Notes: generated from the letters alone by a model not told the origin. A stretch of 6,638 nucleotides of DNA from an uncultured Prevotella sp. (GCA_937901345.1 CALCHM010000166.1:1-6638), one strand, 5' to 3'. Positions 1 through 6,472 are shown, counted from the first letter of the stretch. Numbers and translations: made by a program.

Positions 1-132
1 ACTTTAGTTGCGGAGGGGGTCTGTTAAAGTTCTTGGGGCAACTCCTATATTATTGTCTTTTCTTTTTTTGCCACCATTTTCACGTTTTCACAACAATGAA
101 CTCCGAAAGCACACGCTAATTATTTGTTGACT

Positions 133-353
133 TCACGCAAAGGCGCAAAGATTCGCAAAGTTTCTTCCGCATGGCAATCTCTCAACCCTCCTCTCTCAAC
201 CTTAAACCCTCAACCTTCCTCGTTCATCAGAACTTCAGAACCTCAGAACTTCTGAACAAGACGCCATCTCTCATCTCTCATCTCTCAACGTTCCTCGTTC
301 AACCCTCAACGTTCAACGTTCCTCGTTCCTTCCTCCATTGCGTCTTTGCGTGA
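133..353. repeat. CT-rich direct-repeat block bracketed by a 16-bp inverted repeat
   Basis: The left arm at 133-148 (TCACGCAAAGGCGCAA) and the right arm at 338-353 (TTGCGTCTTTGCGTGA) are inverted copies with one mismatch. The left arm continues into two further GCAAAG units, at 145-150 and 155-160. Between the arms lie many short direct repeats: TTCCTCGTTC at 216-225, 291-300 and 319-328, several CTCAACC / CAACGTT units, and AACTTCAGAAC / AACTTCTGAAC units around 231-256. There is no coding potential. Dispersed GCAAAG / CTTTGCG intergenic repeats of this style occur in several bacterial groups. Whether this is a mobile or dispersed family here is inference. Confidence 0.7.
265..285. repeat. 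Three perfect tandem copies of CATCTCT
   Basis: The 7-bp unit CATCTCT occurs three times head to tail without mismatch, inside the larger CT-rich block. Such arrays expand and contract by slippage, so the copy number may vary between strains. No function is visible. Confidence 0.85.
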
Positions 354-469
354 CAATCCAGCTCAAGCGTAGTTTGTGCACTTCTGTGTATTTCTTTTCT
401 GTCTGAATAAAAATGAAATATCAATACCCCAAAAAAGGGAGCGAACTGCACGATGGATGTTAAAACCTT

Positions 470-499
470 TTTGCTGTTTGTGAAATTTTCGTAAATTTG
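470..499 (+). promoter_or_regulatory. Candidate Bacteroidota-type promoter for the sialidase gene
   Basis: TAAATTTG at 492-499 fits the Bacteroides -7 consensus TAnnTTTG exactly. TTTG at 470-473 fits the -33 element, with 18 bp between the two, close to the usual spacing. A second TTTG at 477-480 is too close. Transcription would begin about 7-8 nt beyond 499 and give a leader of about 350 nt before the ATG at 857. No equally good promoter is visible nearer the gene; the closest is TAGTTTCG at 689-696, with one mismatch and no partner -33 box. The assignment rests on pattern matching only. Confidence 0.5.
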
Positions 500-519
500 C
501 AAGCGTGTGTTTGCAAATT
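494..519. promoter_or_regulatory. Perfect 9-bp dyad over the promoter's -7 box
   Basis: AATTTGCAA (494-502) and TTGCAAATT (511-519) are exact inverted copies separated by 8 nt. The left arm overlaps the candidate -7 element and the right arm lies just beyond the expected start of transcription. A third TTGCAAAT, in the same orientation as the right arm, sits at 579-586. This arrangement would suit a dimeric repressor or activator site. It could also form a hairpin at the extreme 5' end of the transcript. No regulator is encoded in the window. Confidence 0.4.
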
Positions 520-608
520 GCGCTTATCGCGTTGCATGCATAAGTGCCACACTAAAAAAGAAAAATTTTTGAAATGAATTGCAAATCGTTGAATATCATG
601 TTTTTATG

Positions 609-619
609 CCCCCCCCCCC
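609..619. repeat. Homopolymer of 11 C in the 5' leader
   Basis: Eleven consecutive C residues sit in otherwise AT-rich leader sequence, about 110 nt after the candidate promoter and 240 nt before the start codon. Tracts of this length are prone to slipped-strand mispairing, and also to miscounting in sequencing. The tract does not lie in the main coding frame or in a promoter spacer, so any regulatory effect would act through the leader RNA or a tiny ORF at 574-633. Confidence 0.9.
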
Positions 620-660
620 GCCAGTGCGATTAGCGAGGACAAAATGCTGTATTCTTCCCC

Positions 661-727
661 AACGTGCTCCGCATTGGTAAGTCTCTGATAGTTTCGGCTG
701 TCAGCGCTCACTGTTGCGGAGCACGTT
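661..727 (+). promoter_or_regulatory. Nested stem-loop in the 5' leader
   Basis: The outer arms AACGTGCTCCGCA (661-673) and TGCGGAGCACGTT (715-727) pair perfectly over 13 bp. Inside, CTGATAG (685-691) pairs with CTGTCAG (698-704) over 7 bp including one G-U pair, closing a 6-nt loop TTTCGG. A 3-bp helix, 680-682 with 710-712, can stack between them. The result is a long interrupted hairpin ending 129 nt before the start codon. It lacks a following T-run, so it is a poor intrinsic terminator. It could be a leader RNA structure, a protein site or a small mobile repeat. I do not recognise a known riboswitch class. Confidence 0.6.
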
Positions 728-856
728 TTGCGTTCTCCCGTCCCCGCTCTCTGCGTTTAGGTAACGACGAAGGGTGTGAGGCGTGAAAATGCACCGCGTT
801 ACTTCAGAAACGTAAAAAATCACATAATAATTCATCCAATTACTAATTTAAACCCT

Positions 857-3800
857 ATGAAAAGATTATCGACATGCGTTGTAGCATTGCTGTGTGCAAT
901 CTCAACGGTCCTGGCCGATGGGCCTTTCAGAAACCATCGTTACGATAGTTTCAAAGCCCTATCTGTAACCAGCGACAACATCCTGTTTATCGGTAACAGC
1001 ATTACCGATATGCACTGTTGGCCCGAAGTCTTCGTGACATCTAATGGAGACTATCTCCCCATCGTGAACCGAGGTAACTCGGGTACTTACTCAACAGAGC
1101 AGAGCGACAACCTCGAGTCGTACATCAACGGCAAACCCAAGAAGGTGTTTATGATGATTGGTACGAACGACATCGCTACTTCGGGCGGTTTGAACTTCAG
1201 TCCCGAACAAGTGTTGGCGTATGTGAAGAGCATCGTGACACGCATCCACGCACGCTCGCCTCAGACTAAGATTTACCTCTACAGCATTCTGAAAAACAAG
1301 ACGGGCAACCGTGTAGAGGCTACTTGGCTCAAGGCGAATGAACTCACCAAGGCGTATGCTGACGCTACGGAAGGGGTTACTTACATCGACCTTTACGACA
1401 AACTCGCAAATGTAGCGAATGGTGGCGCTTGGAGTTATGACAACCTCCACCTCACGGCGGGTGCTTACCAGGCGTGGGCATCAACCATCTGTGAGTATCT
1501 TGCAGAGGGCGAAACCTACTCCGTATCTTGCGTGTATCCCGAAAACACATTGACGCTTCAGAACTCGGGCGGACTTGGTGGTTCTCACGGTATGCGTGGC
1601 ACTTACTTCAGTTGCCTTCCCATTAAGAGCAACGACGTGCTCGTCTTTGGTGATGCTTTTGTTAAGAACGGCGAATGGCAGGAACTCCTTGGCAATCCCA
1701 ACGTGAAGAACCGCGGTACGGGCTGGAACAATAGCGGTGACATCGCAACAACAAGCAAGATTGTTGATGCAACTTATGCTACAGTAGAAGGCGTCGCGAA
1801 GGCGGATGCCAAGGCAATTTTCCTTTACACAGGTACTGCAGACTGCACAGGTTCTACAGATATTGCTACTGTAAAAACTAACTACAAGGTGCTTGTAGAT
1901 AAGATTGCAGAAAAGGCTCCTACATCAAAGATTTACTTGATGGCGATATGCCCCCGCAACAATGCCAGTCACAATGCGCGCATTGCGGAATTGAATGCCT
2001 ACATGGAATCTATCGCAACGGGCAACATCCGCTTTGTTGATACGTATACTCCCATGCTCAACGGCGAAACTGTGAACTCAAAGTATGTCTTCTCCAACGA
2101 CTACATTGGCGGTTTGGCTTATGTAAAGATAGCGAACTTGATGAAGGCTGCACTCCTTGCAGACTTCCCCAGCGACACTTACAACGTTACTTCTGAAGCA
2201 GACGCTGAAGTGCGTTACTCACAAGCAGGACTTCGCAACCAGTTGACGCAAGTCATTGCTCGCGGACTCGTTGCACAGCGTGGTGATGCTGCAGGTCAGT
2301 ATAATGAAACTGCAATGGCGGCTTTTGACGCAAAAGTAAAGGACGCCAACACGCTTTTGGAAAATACGAACATCACACAAGATGAAGTAACTGCATTTGC
2401 CAATGCGCTTAACGAAATTCTCAACGGCGCCCTTTCTATGCCTACTAACAGTACGCAGGGCAACGAAGTGTGGTATCAACTTTATACACCTAATCGCAGT
2501 AATAAATACCTTACAAGCACTGGTGCAGGTGCAGGTGTAACGGGTAATGATAAGCACAACTATGCTACAGGTATGTGGAAGTTTGTAGCGCGTCAAGACG
2601 GCAAGGTGGACATCATTAACCGTAACGACAATTCATATCTCGCTCCCACAGCTGCATACAATGCGCAGATTACAACTTCTGCAACTCAACCCGCCAACGG
2701 TTGGATCTTAAGTTATGCCAATACGCCCGGACTCTTCATCATTAGTAGCGGTACGGTACAACTTAACCAAACTACAGGCGACCACAGTTTCAAGGTGTAC
2801 AACTGGAGTTCAGGACAGAGCGGTACTGACAGAGGTGATGCAGGCGGACAGTATATGATTACTCTCGTAGAGGGAGAACCCGACGAAATTCCCGATCCTT
2901 CTTTGTTGACTTTGACTCTTACGCCTACTGAATTCCAAAAGGCGAACGGAAAGTCAACTTGGACTTATCACGGCACAACTACAAGTGGCGGTTGGTATGG
3001 TAAGTTTGTTACAGGCACAACTCCCGCTCTTACAGTTGAAAGCACTGATAATGCAGCAAACAATATTGGTTGGTCGAACAATCAACCTTGGCTTAAGACA
3101 GGTTATACTTACAATCTTTCGTTGCCAGAGGATTACCTGATTATAGGTTATGAACTCACAACGAAGCAAGTGTGGTCTTTCACTGGAGGAACCTTTACTT
3201 ATACCACAGCAGAAGGTACTGCCACAAGTGCACCTCAAAGTGACACTGAGCAGGCCGTGAGCGCTTCAGGACTCTCTACCTCAAGTATTACCTTGAAGGT
3301 GGGCGAAGGCATAGATGGTGAAAAAGGTATCTTGATTACCAAGTTGGTGATCCGCTACAGGAAGGTATTGCCTACCTTGACATACACCATCGACAAAACT
3401 AATGGTAACCTTTATAAGGATAACGGTACATCAGCAAACCAAAGTTGGAACAGCGCTTGGAGAAGCAATGCAGAACCTCAGTTAGTATTCAGTTGCCCTG
3501 CCAACAATATGAACTGGGTAGATAACAACGTGCAGATGATGTCGGGTCAAGCTGGTAGTGCAACGTACACCATTACTGCTCCAGAAGGTTATGTTATCGG
3601 AAACTATAGTTTCACGTTTGCAAACAATAACCACGACACTGGTCTCACTTTGGCTATGACAGGTGGTAACACATACACCACCACTCGCGTAGCACAGACC
3701 ATCAGTGCAAAGAATCAGGAGTTGAACTCAATGTCTTTTGTTCTCTCAGGAACCAATGGAAAGGGTATTATACTCACAGACTTCACCGTAACTTTTGTTG

Positions 3801-6472
3801 ATCCTGCAAATGCGGGTAAAGAAGATGTTGAGGATGATGAGGAAGAAGAAGTGATTCCCCCCACTGATATCACCTACACCATCGATAAAACGAATGGTAG
3901 TCTCTTCCGCGACAATGATGAAGAAAATGCAGCTTGGAACCACGTGTGGAAGAGCAACGAAGAACCTCAGTTGCAGTTTGGCTGTGGTCCCAACAACATG
4001 AACTGGCATAATAATAATGTGCAGTTGATGACGGGCGGAAGTAGTTGTCGCTATACCCTTACGGCGCCTGCGGGTTATGTGATTTACGAATACAGTTTCA
4101 CATTTGCCAACAATGGTCACGATAACGCTCAAGAAATCGTAATGGAGAATGGCGACGTTTATACGACATCAACCACTCCGAAGACCATCAGCGCTCAGAA
4201 GCAGTATCTGAATTCACTTTACTTTGACCTCAAAGGTCCTAACAGCAAGGGCGTAGTGCTTTCTAACTTTGAGGTAAAGGTGAAACGCGACGTGGCGGAA
4301 CTTCCTATCATCAGCACTGAAGGTAATGAACATTGGTATTATATTACCAGTGCTTCTACACAAAGTTACTGTGCTGGCAAGGTGATCTACTACGATAGTG
4401 AAACTCAAAAGTTGCGCTTCGGCGACAAGACATTCAGCGGTAACTACATCTGGAGTTTCTGGGAAAAGGATGGTAAACTTGCCATTAAGAACTACAACGG
4501 TGAATACTTCGGAACTGCAGGTAGCGGCACCGGCAATAGCACAGCATTTGGTGTTGTCAACGAACCCAACTACATCTATAACATCAATGAAGCACACGAT
4601 TACTACGTGATTAAGGATAATGGAACAGAATTGCACGCTCAAGACGACAACAAGGTTATTGTACGTTGGGGCGCTGCTGCAGGTAATGCTTCTCTGTGGA
4701 AATTTATAGAACTTGACGTGACGAATGCCAACGCTAACGTGGCAAGCACCGTAGTACAGCAGGGTAAAGTTAGCACGGGTATTGGTAATGTGGACCAAGC
4801 GATTATCCGCTCTACTATCCGTGTGTCTGGTCTTCAAGGCACTGTTGACTTCCAGGGCGTTAAGGGACGCTTCGACGGTGATAATGCCGCTGACGTTACG
4901 AACGTGAAGGCTTACTTCGCTAAGAACGACCGTGAACTCTTCATCGACGCTGCGAAGAAGATGACTTGGCGTGAAGAAAATGGCGTGCAGTTTGGTCAGA
5001 CAGTACAATTAGCTGAAGATGGTACGTTTACAATCACCGGCACAAAGGAAATGGCGCCCGGCAACCACTACCTCTGGATTACTTACGACATTGCTGAAAC
5101 AGCGAAGGAAGGTAACCTTGTGGATGCAAGCATCACTTCTTACACAGTGGATAGCAAGGAGATTGCAGAGAACAACGGCAACCCGGCACACGGCGTGACG
5201 ATATTCCTTTCCGAGGGTGCAGTGCTGATGCCCATGGACAAGGGCTCGCTCTACTATCGTATTCCCGCAATAACCGTGACACGCGACGGCAAACGCCTTG
5301 TAACCCTCACCGACGACCGCAAGAACCACAACTCCGACCTACCCTCACACTGCTACCTCGTGGCTCAATACTCTGAAGACAACGGTAAGACCTGGAGCGA
5401 CCCGAAGACCGTAGCCGGCACAGCTGAGACCGGCGGCAACTACGGACACGGCGACGCGTCCATCGTGACCAACCGCGACAACGGCGAGATTGTGGGCATC
5501 ATGACCAGCGCCGGCACCTACGGCCACGGATTCTTTGCCGGCACCAGCGAGCAGCCGCCACGCTGGAAGACCATTACCAGCCGCGACGGCGGTCTCACCT
5601 GGGAAGCTCCCGTAGACCACACTGACGATCTCTTCGGCGCCAAGTGCGACAACCCGAAGACCAAGACCTGGAAGAGCGGATTCTCCGGCTCGGGAGCTGC
5701 GTTGCAGAAACGCGACGGCACTTTGGTGTCCAGCTTCGTAAACCGCCAGGCCGACAACAGCCAGCACTTCTATTTCTTCATGAGTAAGGACGGAGGCAAG
5801 AATTGGTATGTGAGCGGAAATAGCGGCACGGACGGCGCCGACGAACCTAAGACGCTTGAGCGCAACAATGGCGACCTTGCCATCAGCGTACGTTCCAGCG
5901 GCTACAACTATTACAACTACACCTCCAACGACGGCGAGACATGGCACAAGCCTGCTCGCACACGCTTCACCACAGGTATCTCCGGCAACGCCTGTGATGG
6001 CGAGTACATGGTATGGTGCTCCACGCTCGAAGGCAATCCCTGGGACATCGCTTTGCAGACACTGCCCAACAGCGGCAGCCGCCAGAACGTGAGCATCGCT
6101 CTCTCCACCGACGAGGGAGCCACCTTCGGCACTCCGAAGACCATCTGCCCGAGAGGCTCTGCTTATAGCGCCGCTGTGGTATTGCCCGACGGCACACTCG
6201 GCGTCTACTACGAAGAGAACGGTGTGTTTGGCGGCTACACCATGCGCTTTGTACGCTTCTCTCTGGACTGGGCCAGCAACGGCAAGTACAAGTTTACGGA
6301 AGACGCTCCGTTCTATCCTATCAAGTCGACCAACACTACGGGCATCGAAGAGGTTATTTCCTCACCCGTCAAGACCGACGCAGCCATCTACGACCTGCAG
6401 GGCCGTCGCCTCACAGCCCCCATGGCTCCCGGAATATACATCCAAAGCGGCAAGAAGGTGTTTATCAAATAA
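857..6472 (+). CDS. Secreted modular sialidase (GH33) with N-terminal SGNH esterase and T9SS-like tail, 1871 aa
   Basis: The protein is a multidomain exo-alpha-sialidase that would release terminal sialic acid from glycoconjugates outside the cell. The ATG at 857 is chosen over the GTG at 776 because it puts a signal peptide at the N-terminus: K2-R3, a hydrophobic stretch at 7-19, and probable cleavage after A20. No Shine-Dalgarno is visible, as is usual in Bacteroidota. Domains by residue: SGNH esterase 40-216; degenerate SGNH 256-435; helices 441-528; trefoil-like 532-673; beta modules 682-837, 841-981 and 1005-1143; trefoil-like 1153-1287; sialidase-associated N-domain 1289-1445; GH33 1455-1815; sorting tail 1824-1871. 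The mature protein is about 200 kDa, far longer than a minimal sialidase. The gene appears monocistronic, with its own candidate promoter and terminator. The sialidase and first SGNH assignments are firm; the binding roles of the middle domains are inferred. The sialidase part would be called nanH in some genomes, but the fusion does not justify a symbol. Confidence 0.93.
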   Translation: MKRLSTCVVALLCAISTVLADGPFRNHRYDSFKALSVTSDNILFIGNSITDMHCWPEVFVTSNGDYLPIVNRGNSGTYSTEQSDNLESYINGKPKKVFMMIGTNDIATSGGLNFSPEQVLAYVKSIVTRIHARSPQTKIYLYSILKNKTGNRVEATWLKANELTKAYADATEGVTYIDLYDKLANVANGGAWSYDNLHLTAGAYQAWASTICEYLAEGETYSVSCVYPENTLTLQNSGGLGGSHGMRGTYFSCLPIKSNDVLVFGDAFVKNGEWQELLGNPNVKNRGTGWNNSGDIATTSKIVDATYATVEGVAKADAKAIFLYTGTADCTGSTDIATVKTNYKVLVDKIAEKAPTSKIYLMAICPRNNASHNARIAELNAYMESIATGNIRFVDTYTPMLNGETVNSKYVFSNDYIGGLAYVKIANLMKAALLADFPSDTYNVTSEADAEVRYSQAGLRNQLTQVIARGLVAQRGDAAGQYNETAMAAFDAKVKDANTLLENTNITQDEVTAFANALNEILNGALSMPTNSTQGNEVWYQLYTPNRSNKYLTSTGAGAGVTGNDKHNYATGMWKFVARQDGKVDIINRNDNSYLAPTAAYNAQITTSATQPANGWILSYANTPGLFIISSGTVQLNQTTGDHSFKVYNWSSGQSGTDRGDAGGQYMITLVEGEPDEIPDPSLLTLTLTPTEFQKANGKSTWTYHGTTTSGGWYGKFVTGTTPALTVESTDNAANNIGWSNNQPWLKTGYTYNLSLPEDYLIIGYELTTKQVWSFTGGTFTYTTAEGTATSAPQSDTEQAVSASGLSTSSITLKVGEGIDGEKGILITKLVIRYRKVLPTLTYTIDKTNGNLYKDNGTSANQSWNSAWRSNAEPQLVFSCPANNMNWVDNNVQMMSGQAGSATYTITAPEGYVIGNYSFTFANNNHDTGLTLAMTGGNTYTTTRVAQTISAKNQELNSMSFVLSGTNGKGIILTDFTVTFVDPANAGKEDVEDDEEEEVIPPTDITYTIDKTNGSLFRDNDEENAAWNHVWKSNEEPQLQFGCGPNNMNWHNNNVQLMTGGSSCRYTLTAPAGYVIYEYSFTFANNGHDNAQEIVMENGDVYTTSTTPKTISAQKQYLNSLYFDLKGPNSKGVVLSNFEVKVKRDVAELPIISTEGNEHWYYITSASTQSYCAGKVIYYDSETQKLRFGDKTFSGNYIWSFWEKDGKLAIKNYNGEYFGTAGSGTGNSTAFGVVNEPNYIYNINEAHDYYVIKDNGTELHAQDDNKVIVRWGAAAGNASLWKFIELDVTNANANVASTVVQQGKVSTGIGNVDQAIIRSTIRVSGLQGTVDFQGVKGRFDGDNAADVTNVKAYFAKNDRELFIDAAKKMTWREENGVQFGQTVQLAEDGTFTITGTKEMAPGNHYLWITYDIAETAKEGNLVDASITSYTVDSKEIAENNGNPAHGVTIFLSEGAVLMPMDKGSLYYRIPAITVTRDGKRLVTLTDDRKNHNSDLPSHCYLVAQYSEDNGKTWSDPKTVAGTAETGGNYGHGDASIVTNRDNGEIVGIMTSAGTYGHGFFAGTSEQPPRWKTITSRDGGLTWEAPVDHTDDLFGAKCDNPKTKTWKSGFSGSGAALQKRDGTLVSSFVNRQADNSQHFYFFMSKDGGKNWYVSGNSGTDGADEPKTLERNNGDLAISVRSSGYNYYNYTSNDGETWHKPARTRFTTGISGNACDGEYMVWCSTLEGNPWDIALQTLPNSGSRQNVSIALSTDEGATFGTPKTICPRGSAYSAAVVLPDGTLGVYYEENGVFGGYTMRFVRFSLDWASNGKYKFTEDAPFYPIKSTNTTGIEEVISSPVKTDAAIYDLQGRRLTAPMAPGIYIQSGKKVFIK
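974..1504 (+). other. Domain: SGNH/GDSL hydrolase, catalytic residues present
   Basis: Residues 40-216 carry all four conserved blocks of the SGNH superfamily. Block I is GNSIT at 46-50 with nucleophile S48. Block II is NRGNSG at 71-76 with G73. Block III is GTND at 102-105 with N104. Block V is DNLHLT with D195 and H198. The domain should therefore be an active esterase. SGNH enzymes linked to Bacteroidales sialidases include sialate O-acetylesterases, so deacetylation of O-acetylated sialic acid is a reasonable guess for the substrate, but nothing in the sequence fixes it. Confidence 0.88.
1622..2161 (+). other. Domain: second SGNH fold with catalytic residues lost
   Basis: Residues 256-435 repeat the pattern of the first SGNH domain: hydrophobic strand then GDAF (265-268), NRGTGW (285-290), GTAD (326-329), KIYLMAICPRN matching KIYLYSILKN, and a final helix. 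Every catalytic position is altered. A267 replaces the serine, A328 replaces the block III asparagine, and no D-x-x-H is present near the C-terminal helix (S-N-D-Y-I-G-G around 413-419). It is probably a non-catalytic duplicate kept for structure or ligand binding. Confidence 0.75.
2177..2440 (+). other. Domain: helical linker, FIVAR-like
   Basis: Residues 441-528 are rich in Ala, Gln, Asn and Leu, with heptad-like spacing. They include a pattern typical of small three-helix spacer modules in extracellular glycosidases: a helix from about 453, a G-Q-Y turn, a helix with FDAKVKDANTLL, then T-Q-D-E-V-T leading into a last helix ending LNGAL. The likely role is to separate the esterase half from the binding half. 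Family membership is tentative. Confidence 0.5.
2450..2875 (+). other. Domain: beta-trefoil-like module 1
   Basis: Residues 532-673 begin STQGNEVWYQL and contain repeated Y-L / W-x-F / D-G-K-V-x-I-x-N elements (NKYLTS, MWKFV, NSYLAP). These are reminiscent of ricin-type trefoil repeats, which often bind sugars. A related domain with the same opening pattern lies at residues 1153-1287. Carbohydrate binding is inference. Confidence 0.5.
2900..4285 (+). repeat. Three tandem beta-sandwich-like modules of unrecognised family
   Basis: Module A is residues 682-837, B is 841-981 and C is 1005-1143. B and C share about 75 of 140 positions in a hand alignment (roughly 54%), including TYTIDKTNG, EPQL-F-C, NNMNW, NNVQ, YVI, YSFTFANN and LNS. 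Module A is a diverged copy, recognisable by A-N-N-I-G-W, the GY-Y-L-LPEDYLIIGYEL strand pair and the final ITKLVIRY strand. An acidic linker at 988-998 (EDVEDDEEEE) separates B from C. The conserved Trp and Asn residues suggest a ligand-binding surface. I do not recognise a named family. Confidence 0.7.
4313..4717 (+). other. Domain: beta-trefoil-like module 2
   Basis: Residues 1153-1287 open with STEGNEHWYYI, echoing STQGNEVWYQL of the first trefoil-like module. They continue with W-S-F / D-G-K-L-A-I-K-N / G-E-Y-F and end LWKFIEL. The pattern suggests a second sugar-binding trefoil just before the sialidase half. Role inferred. Confidence 0.5.
4721..5191 (+). other. Domain: sialidase-associated N-terminal domain (BNR_assoc_N type)
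   Basis: Residues 1289-1445 resemble the beta-sandwich that precedes GH33 catalytic domains in many Bacteroidales sialidases. The signature is an opening V-x-Q-G-K-V-S-T-G-I-G strand, an internal DVTNVKAYFAKN strand where the family has its D-I-x-x-A-K-V-Y pattern, and the late M-A-P-G-N-H-Y-L-W-I-T-Y-D-I segment. In this family it packs against the catalytic propeller and may help bind substrate. Confidence 0.75.
5219..6301 (+). other. Domain: GH33 exo-alpha-sialidase catalytic propeller
   Basis: Residues 1455-1815 carry YRIP at 1467-1470 with the first triad arginine R1468. Five Asp-box motifs start at S1506 (SEDNGKTW), S1575 (SRDGGLTW), S1643 (SKDGGKNW), T1689 (TSNDGETW, degenerate) and S1750 (STDEGATF). 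By family spacing, E1663 and R1679 lie 16 residues apart, and R1742 and Y1770 lie 28 apart. These match the Glu, the two further triad arginines and the nucleophilic tyrosine of bacterial sialidases. D1494 in NHNSDLP is the best candidate acid/base. The domain should be active; linkage preference cannot be read from the sequence. Confidence 0.92.
6326..6469 (+). other. C-terminal sorting tail, T9SS-like
   Basis: Residues 1824-1871 include TGIEEV, a spacer, then IYDLQGRRL, PGIYI and a terminal GKKVFIK. This is the pattern of the C-terminal domains in Prevotella and related Bacteroidota proteins exported by the type IX secretion system. It implies outer-membrane translocation, then release or surface attachment. 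Whether this strain has a full type IX system cannot be seen here. Confidence 0.75.

Larger units (their letters stand above)
1..470. other. Intergenic region without a supported gene
   Basis: This stretch holds no ORF that looks like a protein. Positions 1-130 are AT-rich unique sequence with T-runs near 58-69. Positions 133-353 are a repeat-rich block described separately. Positions 354-470 are unremarkable and lead into the candidate promoter. The 60-codon forward ORF at 171-353 translates to Ser/Thr/Leu/Pro-rich low-complexity sequence because it reads through CT-rich repeats. I see no convincing end of an upstream gene. Confidence 0.7.

Noticed and set aside
171..353. 60-codon forward ORF
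   Set aside because: It reads through CT-rich direct repeats and ends in the right inverted-repeat arm; the translation is low-complexity with no domain pattern.
299..502. 67-codon reverse ORF
   Set aside because: It crosses the repeat block and the candidate promoter, resembles no protein family, and its start lies within AT-rich intergenic DNA.
523..544. Small hairpin CTTAT / ATAAG
   Set aside because: It has only five base pairs of AT-rich stem, which is expected by chance in such sequence.
661..727. Intrinsic terminator of an upstream gene
   Set aside because: The stem is strong but no T-run follows (TTGCGTTCTCC), and no upstream gene end is visible in the window.
776..856. Extension of the main frame to a GTG at 776
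   Set aside because: It would add 27 residues (starting M-R-R-E-N) in front of a clear signal peptide that begins at the ATG at 857, and there is no ribosome site supporting the GTG.
884..897. Possible lipoprotein signal around Cys13 (ALLC)
   Set aside because: The residue before the cysteine is Leu rather than Gly/Ala/Ser, and a normal signal peptidase I site (V-L-A) follows at residues 18-20, in keeping with the secretion tail.
4214..5008. 264-codon reverse ORF inside the large gene
   Set aside because: It is antisense to domains with clear family signatures on the forward strand; its translation is Cys/Val/Ile-rich with no recognisable motif and no promoter or ribosome site.
5345..5947. 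200-codon reverse ORF in the sialidase region
   Set aside because: It is Ala/Val-rich antisense of GC-rich coding sequence; the forward strand encodes Asp boxes and catalytic residues at every expected spacing.
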